Part shown: positions 11,783-22,381 of the stretch, one piece after another
Layout: each line of letters opens with the position of its first letter
How positions within the stretch are numbered: the first letter of the stretch is position 1
From: Adineta steineri
Lineage: Eukaryota > Rotifera > Eurotatoria > Adinetida > Adinetidae
DNA: 64,000 nt
Assembly (NCBI GenBank): GCA_905250115.1
Contig: CAJNOI010000047.1
Coordinates: 520,433 to 584,432 of the forward strand
Direction of reading: 5' to 3'
Notes under the pieces: generated by a model
Told to the model about the DNA's origin: nothing
What the model saw: only the letters and a program-made list of their open reading frames with translations
Database searches by the model: none
Program-made: the position numbers and the translations under genes

Positions 11783-13076
11783 TAATAATTTATATATTTT
11801 ATGTCAATATTAGACATTTTCTTTTTTTAAAAGTAGAAATTTATAATTTGTTAAATATAATAATGAACCCAATATATTCGTTTGATTAAATTAATTTTGT
11901 AAAAAAAGTCATAAAAATTTATTCCATGTCCTTCATTGTCGTCCTCAAATAGCGTATATTGTTTTGATATGTCATGTTGAACCAAGCGTAACAAGGACAT
12001 CAGTAAGCACACCAATCATTTTCAATGATGTTCAGATTCAACTAATCGCTGACAAATAATTCTTCTACTCAAAAAATAATTCAAAGATATTAAACAATTC
12101 ATCGTATTATAACCGAAAAAAAATCTTCATGACTTATACTGAATGATGAGTATATTTATATAATTATTTCTGCTTTGAATAAGTATATTTCAAGTATTCT
12201 TGTGGTTGTTTTTGAATATATATATTACGAGAACTATTTACAGTAGTACTCTTACATAATTGAGAAGAATGTCAATGTATACATCATAATAAAAATAGAA
12301 AGTCTCAAATAAGAACTAACGGAAAAAGGATTATGATAAATTATCGAAAACTATTCAATGAATTCTTTAGTATCGAAGATAATTCATAAACTGTGAATAA
12401 ATTCTCAAGATGAATTAGAAAGCCTAAAATGCATCATCTCTATATTGATTTTCAAGATGATCCGATAAATACATTCACTTTAAACAAAAAGACTTATTTA
12501 ACATCTGTCCGTACGAGAAACGCATTTAAAAAATGATCGATATCTTACTTCAACCATTGATATTTATAAAGTTTTTAAGTAAAATTTTGTGAATTTGTTA
12601 CATGAAGTACCCTAATGTTAGATTTAAAGCTATTCTATTTTTATTTTAAAACTGACAAGTGAATCTAATCAAACAACAGTCTGTCTGAACACTTAATGAA
12701 CAGCAACCGAGCGCATATATCCTTTTTTTTAATCACGCGCGCTTTCTAAACTCATACAACGTCAGGATCTTTCATTGTTAGATATTGAGTTTATCTAAAT
12801 AACCTTAAAGTTCATTATTTTTTTCTAAAAATATTATATTTTGTGATTCTACGGCTGCAGTCAATGAACGCGTGTTTAGTCGGCATTATTCTCAGTATTA
12901 ATATTTTTTCTTTTTCTTTCTTCTAGAACATATGATGAAAAAAAATTCATTTTACACGTTACTAATGTAATCATTTTTCTCCTTCATTCTCTACAAACGA
13001 CAATATTTCTTTGGGTAGATAAATGTTTTTTATTTTTTTATATAGTTAAAATTTACATGCGAAATAAATTCTAGAA
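11783..13076. other. Intergenic between tandem paralogues
   Basis: About 1.3 kb of AT-rich sequence with no recognisable gene or element. An acceptor-like aaattctag ends at 13074, two bases before the next start codon. Confidence 0.5.
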
Positions 13077-14150
13077 ATGGCAGCAGCTTTAGTGAAAAAG
13101 CCTTGTATGAAATGTAATAAAGGTAGTGGTGTTACTACATGCGATGGATGTCAACAAACATTTTGTATGAAACATATTATTGAACATCGACAAGAACTTT
13201 CAATAGAATTGGAAAATCTTGTACATGAACATGATCTTTTAAGACGTGATGTATCACAAGAAAATCAAGTACACCCTCTTCTAACACAAATTAATGAATG
13301 GGAACAAGAATCACTGACTAGAATTCAAGTTGTAGCAGAAAATGCTCGAGCTGATCTTCAACAATTAGTTGATGAATCTAAAGGTAAACTACGATTATTC
13401 ATGGATAAAATGACAAATGAAATTCAATCAGGACGAGAATTAGATGATTATACGGAAACAGATTTAGCTAAATGGACAGAGAAATTAAAAGAACTTCGTC
13501 AATTACTCGAAACACAATTGAATGTTCAAATTATTCGCAATGATGATGAATCAATTGCTATACGTATGATTAAAGTACTAGACGAACAACTTCTACATTC
13601 CACGATCGCTTCAAGAGAAGAACCTGTTGAAAAGAATATTATTCATGAAGAAACATTAGCAGTTCCTGATGAAAGATTTCAAAATTTTCAAGGTCGAATA
13701 GTCTTATCCAATGATCGACTTTTAGCAACATGTTTTGGTACTTATTGGGATGGATCTAATGTATATGGTACTCGTTTATACACAAATGGAATACATGAAA
13801 TTCGTTTTGGAATTGAATATAAAGGAGGTAATAGTCTTTTCTTTGGTATAAGAACAGTATCAAATGAAATGCCTCTCCAAACATTAACTTCAAAATATAA
13901 TTATGGTTGGTGGGAATTAGATCAAGGTATTGAAAGTGTTAGTGGACATCGAGTTCATCATGATAGAGGTATTCGAACAGGTGATGAAGTAACAATGATA
14001 TTAGATTGTGATAATGCACAAATTCGATTTGAACATCATCGAATAAATCAAAATAGTCATTTACCTGTTGATCTTCACAAATGTCCTTTTCCATGGAAAA
14101 TATTCATTACATTACGATCACCTAATGATAGTATTCGTATTCTTGTATAG
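13077..14150 (+). CDS. Cys/His-finger, coiled-coil, SPRY-like protein (paralogue 2)
   Basis: Single-exon frame of 357 residues with the same plan as the gene at 10703. It has a Cys/His finger (CMKCNKGSGVTTCDGCQQ then FCMKHIIEHR), a coiled coil, and a C-terminal SPRY-like domain with YNYGWWELDQ, RTGDEVTMILDCDN and KCPFPWKIF. It lacks the poly-His run of its neighbour. Conservation is highest in the finger, in the segment around DDYTETDLAKW and in the C-terminal domain, so the two arose by duplication and have diverged considerably. The role is unknown; TRIM-like scaffolding is a guess from domain order. Confidence 0.75.
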   Translation: MAAALVKKPCMKCNKGSGVTTCDGCQQTFCMKHIIEHRQELSIELENLVHEHDLLRRDVSQENQVHPLLTQINEWEQESLTRIQVVAENARADLQQLVDESKGKLRLFMDKMTNEIQSGRELDDYTETDLAKWTEKLKELRQLLETQLNVQIIRNDDESIAIRMIKVLDEQLLHSTIASREEPVEKNIIHEETLAVPDERFQNFQGRIVLSNDRLLATCFGTYWDGSNVYGTRLYTNGIHEIRFGIEYKGGNSLFFGIRTVSNEMPLQTLTSKYNYGWWELDQGIESVSGHRVHHDRGIRTGDEVTMILDCDNAQIRFEHHRINQNSHLPVDLHKCPFPWKIFITLRSPNDSIRILV

Positions 14151-14410
14151 ATATATAAAATATTGTTTTTATTTATTTAAATAAAATGCATTAATCAATT
14201 ATTGCACTCAGCATTCACATAAATTTAAAAAAAAACTGTAAAATTGTTTTTATAAAAACAAAAATTACTAAAATTATTGGAAAGAAAATAAAATCACATA
14301 AAAAAATAATCATTGCACTTTGTTTTGAATTACATTAATGTATATAGACTTTCATTTTTTTCCTGCTATTAATAATGGAATATTGTCATTTCGTTGAATT
14401 ATAAATTAGT

Positions 14411-16767
14411 TTAATCTTTATCAGCAGCCCATTCATCATCATCATCATCACCATTCTTTGATGATGAAGATGAATTTTTTCGTTGACGTAATAATGATGT
14501 TACATTAATACCACCAACAACTTTATCTGGTTCTTCAGTTGTTGTTGATGGTGCAGTTTCAATATTATTGTTATCATTTTCATTTGAATTTGAAGTTTCA
14601 ACATTACTATTGTCAATTTCGTTTGATTTTGAACTTGGTATTTCTGGTGGTGTAGGCGTTTTTGGTCGAACTGGAGATGGTTCTCGTACTGTTTCCTGTT
14701 GTTTGACTTTCTCTTGATTATTATTATTATTAGGTAGTGGTGGTTGTTCAACAACAGTTCGTTTTTTTCGTTCTTCAGCAACACGTTGTGCTGTTTCTAA
14801 TTCTTTATCTTTTTTCATATTTTCAAATCTATACGAAAAAAAAAAACAAATCAATCAATGATATCAATTGATTAATTTTCAATTTTACCTTGCTCGAATA
14901 TTACCAACATCTGCTTTAGTGCTTGTAGGTGCTGCAGGCTTTTCGACAACTTTTGTTACTAAAAATATCAAAGATAAATAAATATGATTATCTAAAGAAA
15001 AAAACAATGGTAAGCATCATACCAGCAGGTGGTGGTGTTGGTGTAGGAGTAGTAGCAGATATGGATGGACTAGTCTTTTCTTCTTTTTGAACACCATATT
15101 TTCCACCAAAACCAGCAGTATAATCTGAAGACAAAAACAGATTTATCAAATAGTTACTAGTCAATTTCAATCAATAAACCTGTTTGTGACGAATGTTTTG
15201 GTGTTGTTTCTTTATGAGAAAATCCAACCGCTGTTTTATCTTGAGCATTTTGTTCAGTACCATATTTTCCACCAAAACCTTTCGAACTATCTAAAAATCA
15301 AAAATAAACTCTTCATTATTATTCATATAATATTTCCAACCTGTTTGTGATGAATGTTTTTCCACTGTTGGTTTATAATCAAACCCAACTGCAGATTTAT
15401 CCTTCGCACGTTCATCGATACCATGCTCGCCACCAAAACCTTTTTTACCATCTACGAAAAACAAACAAGTAAATAGATGAATAATTCTGAAGGTGAAAAA
15501 TATTACTCATTCATTCATTACTCAGGTGATAATAATCTGTCTTTTACCTAATGATGCATATGAATAGTATGTTTAGTGGAGGTGTATGAGTATATAAATA
15601 CTAATTTTATCAATAGCTTTACTTATCAAACTTGAAAATGGGTAATCGACAAAAAGGCCGTCAAACAGCAGCATGGGAACTCGATGCTATATCAAATTTA
15701 GTTGGCATTCCTCGCAATCAATTGGAAAATATTTATAAAGATTTTCGTCGTGTATCAAAAGATTATCTTCTTGATAAAACTGAATTTCGTCGTATTTACA
15801 AAGATTTAATACGTTATTCACCTCAATATCAAGATAAATCACATTTAACATCCTGTGAACTTAATCGACGAAATAATGCTACAGCTGATCGAATATTTAA
15901 AACATTCGATCGTGATCATACAGGTCGTTTATCATTTGATGAATTTATATCTGCTTATATTATGTTACAAAATTCTATAAGTCCACAAATACGTTTAAAT
16001 TTTCTTCTTGATCATTATTCACAAAATAATGGTTATATAACACCAACAATGGGTCGACGTGTTATACAAGACATGTCAGATTTATATGGTGTTAATACTG
16101 ATTGTCAACAAGTCTGGAGAAATTTAGAAACTAATTGTCCGCTAAAAAATGGTTGTATACCACAACAAGCATTTACAGAATATTTTATAAATCATCCAGC
16201 TTATTCATCTGCTTTTTATAATGGTGTACAAATACCTCTACCTCCACCATCACCACAATTATAAAACAATAAAATGACAAAATTTATTTTTTACTAACCT
16301 GTTTGTGATGAATGTTTATTTATATCAGCTTTGTATGAAAAATCTGCTGCATTCTATAATTTTGTTTTAATTATTAATAAATAAATAAATAGAAAAAAAT
16401 TAGTTATTGCTAACCTTATCCATAACTTGTTCTGTACCATATTTTCCTCCATAACCACGATTAGGATTTTTTTGTTGATATGTATCTTTAACAGCAACAT
16501 CAGCTGTTTTGATTTTTTCTTGAATTGAATTGAAATCAACATGATCAACGCGACCAGAACCTGGTATACTTTTTGAACCATAACGTTGTGTTTTTTCAGT
16601 TACAGTATTCTATGAATAGAAAATGAAAAAAAATTATCTATTAAATTTCATTAGAAATATACTTCATAAGCAGTATCAGTTTCCCAATCATCATCTTTTG
16701 TATCAAATTTCGGTTTTGGTGCAGCTGGTTTAGCTGCAGATTTGTTCAAGTTTTGTTTCCACGACAT
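14411..16767 (-). CDS. Cortactin/HS1-like actin regulator without SH3
   Basis: Eight exons (16663-16767, 16415-16609, 16299-16353, 15341-15451, 15180-15290, 15023-15124, 14889-14958, 14411-14828) give about 388 residues in frame. The N-terminus has the acidic Arp2/3-binding motif KDDDWETD (about residues 24-31). Next come 3.5 cortactin repeats of 37 residues (GFGGKYG, then [10 protein letters not shown], then KHSSQT), two of them encoded by single 111-nt exons. A helical NIRARFENM segment and a Pro/Ser-rich tail end the protein. The SH3 domain found at the C-terminus of cortactin is absent; the chain ends in [12 protein letters not shown], which resembles a WASP-type acidic motif. Intron 3 is 847 nt and hosts an opposite-strand EF-hand gene. 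It is divergent from EFCAB7. Confidence 0.88.
15638..16264 (+). CDS. EF-hand calcium sensor nested in cortactin intron
   Basis: Single-exon frame of 208 residues, starting at the ATG that gives MGNRQKGRQ, where Gly2 could be myristoylated although the consensus is weak. It contains one canonical EF-hand loop, [12 protein letters not shown] (about residues 91-102, with Asp/Asp/Thr/Gly/Glu at the ligand positions), and degenerate helix-loop-helix pairs before ([11 protein letters not shown]) and after it. Size and layout resemble the neuronal calcium sensor/calcineurin-B group, with most sites inactive. It ends in a Pro-rich tail. The whole gene lies on the opposite strand within intron 3 of the cortactin-like gene, and its stop codon is 34 bp from exon 3. 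Confidence 0.82.
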   Translation: MGNRQKGRQTAAWELDAISNLVGIPRNQLENIYKDFRRVSKDYLLDKTEFRRIYKDLIRYSPQYQDKSHLTSCELNRRNNATADRIFKTFDRDHTGRLSFDEFISAYIMLQNSISPQIRLNFLLDHYSQNNGYITPTMGRRVIQDMSDLYGVNTDCQQVWRNLETNCPLKNGCIPQQAFTEYFINHPAYSSAFYNGVQIPLPPPSPQL

Positions 16768-16967
16768 ATGAAGTTATGAGATGAGTAATTGAAAAAAAAA
16801 GAGTTCTTAAAATAATTTTTACATAGAAGATTGCGCCACATGCTTTCATCCAATCTCAACGGTGTAGAAGAGTATCACTAAGGATTCATGTTTGGTTGGA
16901 TAAGATGGAGGCAGGAACATAGCGACATATATAACGAAAAAGAAATCGTTATTAAAGAAAACTAGTT
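16768..16967. promoter_or_regulatory. Shared divergent promoter region
   Basis: The start codons of the cortactin-like gene (-) and EFCAB7 (+) are only 200 bp apart, so this interval should contain both promoters. No TATA-like or other defined motif was singled out. Confidence 0.4.
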
Positions 16968-19541
16968 ATGAATTCTAGTCGATCTATACGGAGTAATGCA
17001 AGTATTGGTGATCGTGCATCACCCAATTTTCTAATAAAAAGATCTGATAATATACCAAATCGTTCATCATCACCACCATTAAATAATCGTTCATCACTTA
17101 TTCGTCTTCAAGATACAGACAAAAATGAACCTTTAACGAAAAATTTCAATGAAGATGATATAAAATATCATAAAATCGCTTTTGAACGTTGTATTGATTT
17201 ATCTGAACGAGGTGTAATAACGAATCGAGAGAGATTTATTCAAGGTAATTTCATTTCGATTTTAATTCATAAAAATTAAATTTTTTTATTTAGCTCTTAA
17301 TTATGTTGGGTATGATTTACCAAAAGCAACGATTGATCAATTATGGTCAGCCAATCATGGTAAATGTCGATTCATTTTTTTTCATATGATAATTTATTGT
17401 TTAGAGGAAATAACATTTAAATCTTTCGAACGTATTCTTAACCAAGAAAAATCAATCGATGAACGAATTCTTGAAGAAGCATTTGAAACACTTTATAGTA
17501 AAGATAAAAAATTCGATTGGAATATTGACTTCAATAAATTTCGTACGGATATGATTGAAGTAAATTTAACAGAAAATGTTGAATATTTTATTAAATATAT
17601 TTTATTTAAGAAAGGTGATCGTTTAACAGAAGTAGAATTTGAAAAACTTCGTCGTTTACTTGGTACTGAAAATGGAAAAATTGATGTTAAAAAAGTTTGT
17701 AGATTTTTATAATTACCCAGAAAACTAAAAATATATAATTTAGTTAACAAAATCAATTGGAGAAAATAAAGATAATTGTCGTCAAAAAATTATAATAGAA
17801 AAAAAAGAACAAAGAAGAGGTAATTTATAATAAAAGAAAAAAAAATATTTAGATTTATTCGTAGATGAAATCGAACGATTATCATCACGACCAAATTCAC
17901 CAAAACTTAATAATAATAATAATGTTCGAATTCGTATTGATTCAACCTCACAAAAATTAATTATTCCTTCGGTTTGTTAAATTTTTTCTGTATCATATGA
18001 AATTCTATTGATTGCTGTTTTTTTAGGGAATACGTTCTGTACAAATCAAAGGTGCTTTCTTTTGTGAATATTTTGATTCACCAACTGATGCACTTTATTT
18101 TTCAATTGGGTATTCATTTGAAATTAAAAAAAATACATCTGTATGGATAACACTAAAACCAATAACTTCGCCATATCATGCAGGTAGATATTTGAAAACA
18201 GAAGTAACAGATATGATGTATTTACTTTATTAGGTTCATTATTCAAAAATCTCGATGTTCGACTTCTTCTCTTTGAAAAACTTCCACGTTCAACAGAACG
18301 ACGTCTTATTCAAATTAGTTCTGCACGATCAGGAATTGTAAATAATATATATCATTTTTTCTCTAATTATTTCAATTGAATTAATCTAGAAATCATATAT
18401 TGAACTGAATGACTTACCAAAAGGTTCATATGAAATAATTCCGATTACATTTGGTGGTGTACTTCGACCACGAACACGTGAAGTAAATGAACGTCCACCC
18501 ATTAAAACATTACGAGAAACTCGAGGAAAAAAATATTCGATGAGTAAAGATTATCGGTAAGATAGATATTCTATTTGATATATAAATATATTAAATTTTT
18601 TTTATTCTAGTGATGCATTAGAATATATATTCGATGTCTTTGATTTTAATGGTAATTAAAAAAATTCTTCGAAAATTTGAATTATTTATTTTTTTTAGAT
18701 AATAAACAACTTGATCGAAATGAATATAATTTATGGACAATACGAACAACTGGTGAAGAAATAACTAATGAAGATTGGTTATCAATTCGCGGTAAGATAT
18801 TTTAATTAATAAAATAATGAAAACTAATTGACTTTTTTATGTCTATAGACCATGTTAGTTTGGATGAGGGTGAAGGTATTTCAAAAGAAAACTTTTTTAA
18901 ATTAAATGATTTTGAAGTACAAGATCCGGATACAACTGAAACAGATTTATGGGCGGGTTTGAAATCTATTGGATTTAATTATGCACTTGAACTTGATATG
19001 GTTAGTGATTTAAATAATTTCTTTTTTTTTATCAAAATTTTGTTATTTAGATGTGTCCATTTGAATTAACTGTACATGTCAATGAATCTAATATACATCT
19101 TGAATCAACATCTTTTGTTGAATTAACGGAAATCAAAAAAATTCTTATTAAATTTTTACAAAATAAATCTGAAAAAATCAAAATTAATTCAACTGTTCAA
19201 TGTTTTAATTATCATGATGATTGTGGTTCAATACTTATTGTTGACAATAAAGTAAATATTTTTTATTCATAGAATTAATTAATTCATATATATTTATATA
19301 GGGTCCACATAATGTTCGAATATCTGCTCAAGTAGTCAATTCAAATAATGCTGCTTTAACATTACCAATTGATTCACGTAAACCACCTATTATTAATATT
19401 CGACATGAAACTTCTCAAGTATAGACATATTTTTTCTGTATTGAATATTAACTTATTTTTATTTTATAGATTATTTGGTTTGCACATAAATTGGATAGTT
19501 TGCGTCCAATGGAATTAGACGCGAATGTTCAAGTCCAATAA
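16968..19541 (+). CDS. EFCAB7: EFCAB7 orthologue (ciliary EF-hand protein)
   Basis: Fourteen exons (16968-17244, 17294-17359, 17405-17694, 17744-17819, 17853-17971, 18027-18183, 18234-18337, 18390-18556, 18611-18651, 18699-18791, 18849-19000, 19051-19251, 19302-19418, 19470-19541) join in frame to about 643 residues, against 629 in human. Diagnostic matches are the IFDVFDFNDNKQLDRNEYN EF-hand followed by RTTGEE, and TDLWAGLKSIGFNYALELD then CPFELTV. These match vertebrate EFCAB7 in sequence and spacing. EFCAB7 anchors the EVC-EVC2 complex with IQCE at the base of cilia and supports Hedgehog signalling in vertebrates; a role in rotifer cilia is inference. The N-terminus is Ser/Asn rich and not conserved. 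Confidence 0.88.
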
Positions 19542-20155
19542 AAAATATTTTAAATTCTTTTTCTTCTTCTTTTTTTTCAAATGCCATTGAAGTTTTCCGT
19601 CCAGCTTTTTACTAATTGGTAACAGTTTTATTGTACCTAATCAATTATTGCTTGTTTTGTAGGGTTGTCATATACGTTTAACGAAGCTTTTTTTAGACCA
19701 ATATCTATTGTATGTGTGAATATTTAATAAAGCCTCGCATCTGATTTATCAATATATATTTATTGATATAAAAGATTTTAATAAATCTGAAATTATACTG
19801 ACTGCTACAGAAAAATTCATCTTTGTCTCTTACTATTATTCAGATATCCCCTTTCTCGTAGAGAAGAGTCCAGTAAAAGTTAATTGTTTGCTTGCTTGTC
19901 TATCCGCAGGGTCAAAAAAACATCGATACCCTATTTTTCACGATTTTCAATTGTTTTTCCAGTAAATGCGAAGAGGATACATTTCTACGAGAAAGAGCTA
20001 AACGAGTCATCGGACAAGCGTTACTTGTTTATATTCATTGAAGAAAGAAATAGCAATATATTAATCAATTTTCTTAAAGATAACTTATTTTATTAGAAGA
20101 TGATTTATTAAAAATTTATTAAAATGATTTTATATTCTTTTCAGATAGTATCATT
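19542..20155. other. Intergenic, no gene seen
   Basis: Holds the 3' UTR of EFCAB7 and upstream sequence of the SELENOF homologue. An acceptor-like ttcttttcag ends at 20144, 11 bases before the start codon. Nothing else was recognised. Confidence 0.5.
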
Positions 20156-20731
20156 ATGTGTAATACTAAATTTTTAGCAATTTTCTGTAGTCTGTTATCT
20201 ATTGTAAGTATAAATAAGTTTTCGTTGTGTTCAATTGAATAATTCCTATGATTTAGACTTTTGTAACATCTGATTTATTATCTTCAATTGATTGTCTTAA
20301 TCGTGGTTTTTCATCGGATAATTTACTCTGCTCTAATTGCCATGATTTAAAACAATTTAAACTAAATGAATTAGAAAATACATGTCAACAATGTTGTACT
20401 CATACTGATAATGGTGATGATGATGAGAAAGGAATTGTAAGAATCAGTAGAAAAAAAATGTTTTTTTGTCTTATTTTATTTTATTTAGAAATATAGTCGA
20501 GCTGTTCTTACAGTATGTACATGTAAATTTGGACGATATCCTCAAATCGAGGCATTTATTAAAAGTAATCGTCCAAAGCAATTTCCAACATTTTCATTTA
20601 AACATGTACCTGGTGCAGAACCTGTTCTTCATTTATATAATGATAAAGATGAAAATGTGCAATCATTAGGTATTGAAAAATGGGATACAGATACATTAAC
20701 AGCATTTCTTGAAGAAAATTTACAAGTTTAA
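20156..20731 (+). CDS. SELENOF: SELENOF (Sep15) homologue, cysteine form
   Basis: Three exons (20156-20203, 20257-20436, 20489-20731) give 156 residues. Exon 1 encodes a hydrophobic signal peptide (KFLAIFCSLLSI). The Cys-rich UGGT-binding domain is visible (CxxC in LLCSNCHDLK, then CQQCC). The thioredoxin-like domain contains AVLTVCTCKFGRYPQIEAF, aligned with the CGU motif of the human 15-kDa selenoprotein; the Sec position is TGT, Cys88. The PVLHLYND and EKWDTDTLTAFLEENL blocks also match. The vertebrate protein works in the ER with UDP-glucose:glycoprotein glucosyltransferase in glycoprotein quality control. Because codon 88 is Cys, no SECIS element is needed. Confidence 0.9.
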
Positions 20732-20984
20732 TTTTTCTCTTATATTCATGTTGTTACCCGTTTTTTTTATTTGTTTTAAGAATTAAAAATAAAATAAAAT
20801 AATTCTTCTAATATCCTTCCCATTAAATAAATATCTTTTTTTCATTTCTCAGATATTAGAGTACGATAGTTGATAAATCGAAAAAATCTTGATTATGTAT
20901 AAAATATGATTCAAGTTTGAATTTTCAAATAAAATAATTATGATTTTATCTAAAATTTGTATAATTGATAAATACCTTCATCAT
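20732..20984. other. 3' flank of SELENOF homologue
   Basis: AT-rich, with several aataaa-type polyadenylation signals between 20780 and 20830. No other gene is seen before the MITE at 20985. Confidence 0.4.
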
Positions 20985-21128
20985 CAGTGTTTTATCCGGG
21001 TGGACAAAACGGAAACCCAGGGTGGGCGCTGCCAATCAGTGCTTTGTGTAAGTCTCGTTTTTTCGGTGGGCAAACCGAAATTTCACGTGAGCGCCGCCCA
21101 CCCAGCAAGCTCGCTAGATAAAACACTG
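20985..21128. mobile_element. hAT-like MITE, GC-rich
   Basis: 144-bp element with inverted ends cagtgttttatc and gataaaacactg. The flanking 8-mers ttcatcat (20977-20984) and ttcattat (21129-21136) differ at one base, consistent with an 8-bp target duplication that has since mutated. The inside is much more GC-rich than its surroundings and contains the imperfect inverted pair gggtgggcgctgcc and gcgccgcccaccc, so it can fold into a hairpin. No coding capacity. Confidence 0.7.
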
Positions 21129-21349
21129 TTCATTATAAATAAAACGTTTCCTGTTATTTGTTGTATTAACCTATGAATAAATAGTTTTATGTTTTGCAAA
21201 TAATACGATCAATGATTGATTTTTATCTTGTGAAAATATATCCGATAATAAATTCAATGTTTGTCTTCAATAGCAAATTAAATAATCGTTGTTTCTTTTG
21301 TTTGCTATGTAATTAATAAACATAAATATTTTCTTTAGATAAGAAAGAA

Positions 21350-22244
21350 ATGTCAATGAATAATTATGAATGGCAAAGAATAGAATGTGAAGAAGAATTA
21401 AAGCATTTTATTGATTTACGACAACGTTTTCGTCAAGTAGATAAACTTTCTTTTTCGATGTATTATTTATTATTATTTAATGTATTATTTAGTATTTAAA
21501 AGAGAATAACAATACTATATGGTATTCTGTTGCACAAGTGAGAGAAAAATTAAAAACGATTCATTATTGTCTTTAGTAGAATTATTTTCAAAGAGATTTA
21601 GAATTACTTAATGTCTCATTAATTGAATGTATATGTGATCTTATTCATATCAATAAATTATTAACAAATGAAACACATAATGATTTTTTTCTTGAATTAA
21701 AATGTGAAAAAGTTTATACTAATAATAATAATGATGTATGTATTCGTATTTTTTTTGTATAAGACATTCTATTTTACGTTTATATATTTACCATAGAAAT
21801 TAGATCAATCAATAAAAAAAATCTATTTCAGTCGTCGTTATCGAGCTTTAATCAATAGTCGGTTAGTATTTAGAAATAAATTGAAAAATTTTATTTTTTG
21901 TCTATTCTAGTGAAATCTTACTTGATGATTTAAGTAAATCAATCAATGATGATTTTGATAATCGTATGCTTAAAATGCGTGCTATATGTGTACTTGATGA
22001 AGAATTAATTCATATTCAACAAGAATTATTATCGAAATCATATGAAGAACAAGCATCTATTCGTTTACATCAAATTCGTGCAATGATAAATGTGTTTTTT
22101 AAACAAACATCTTCAATATCGTTCAACGATAAATCATCAATGATTTCATTAATTCAATCTTGTGATTCATTTCTATCAACATTTCGTTTATTATTATCTA
22201 ATACAACATCTGATATAAGTCAAATTTCTTCATCAGATATTTAA
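21350..22244 (+). CDS. Unrecognised helical/coiled-coil protein
   Basis: Five exons (21350-21436, 21493-21537, 21580-21735, 21797-21861, 21911-22244) join in frame to about 228 residues. I do not recognise the family. The chain is mostly helical and charged, with coiled-coil-like segments (QRDLELLNVSLIECICDLIHINKLL and ALINSREILLDDLSKSIN-type heptads) and no obvious signal peptide or membrane segment. The short exon 2 and the acceptor used for exon 3 (tctttagtag, rather than the earlier ttag) were chosen because they are the only joins without a stop. An acceptor-like ttttctttag lies 11 bases before the ATG. Confidence 0.6.
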
Positions 22245-22381
22245 AATGAATAGATGAAAAAAAAATGTTAAGTTTCGGTTTCGGTCTCAGACCAATTCAT
22301 TATGAATATTTACATGATAAAAAGAAAAAAAAACAATGAAAATAACAATTTTTATAAATAAAAAAAAACGAAGAACATGAA

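Noticed and set aside
14500-14784. Overlapping second frame inside the last cortactin exon
   Set aside because: A shadow frame of the Pro/Ser/Asn-rich tail; the cortactin frame is supported by all upstream joins.
19884-20096. Short plus-strand frame before SELENOF
   Set aside because: No similarity, no splice partners, and it ends just before the true first exon.
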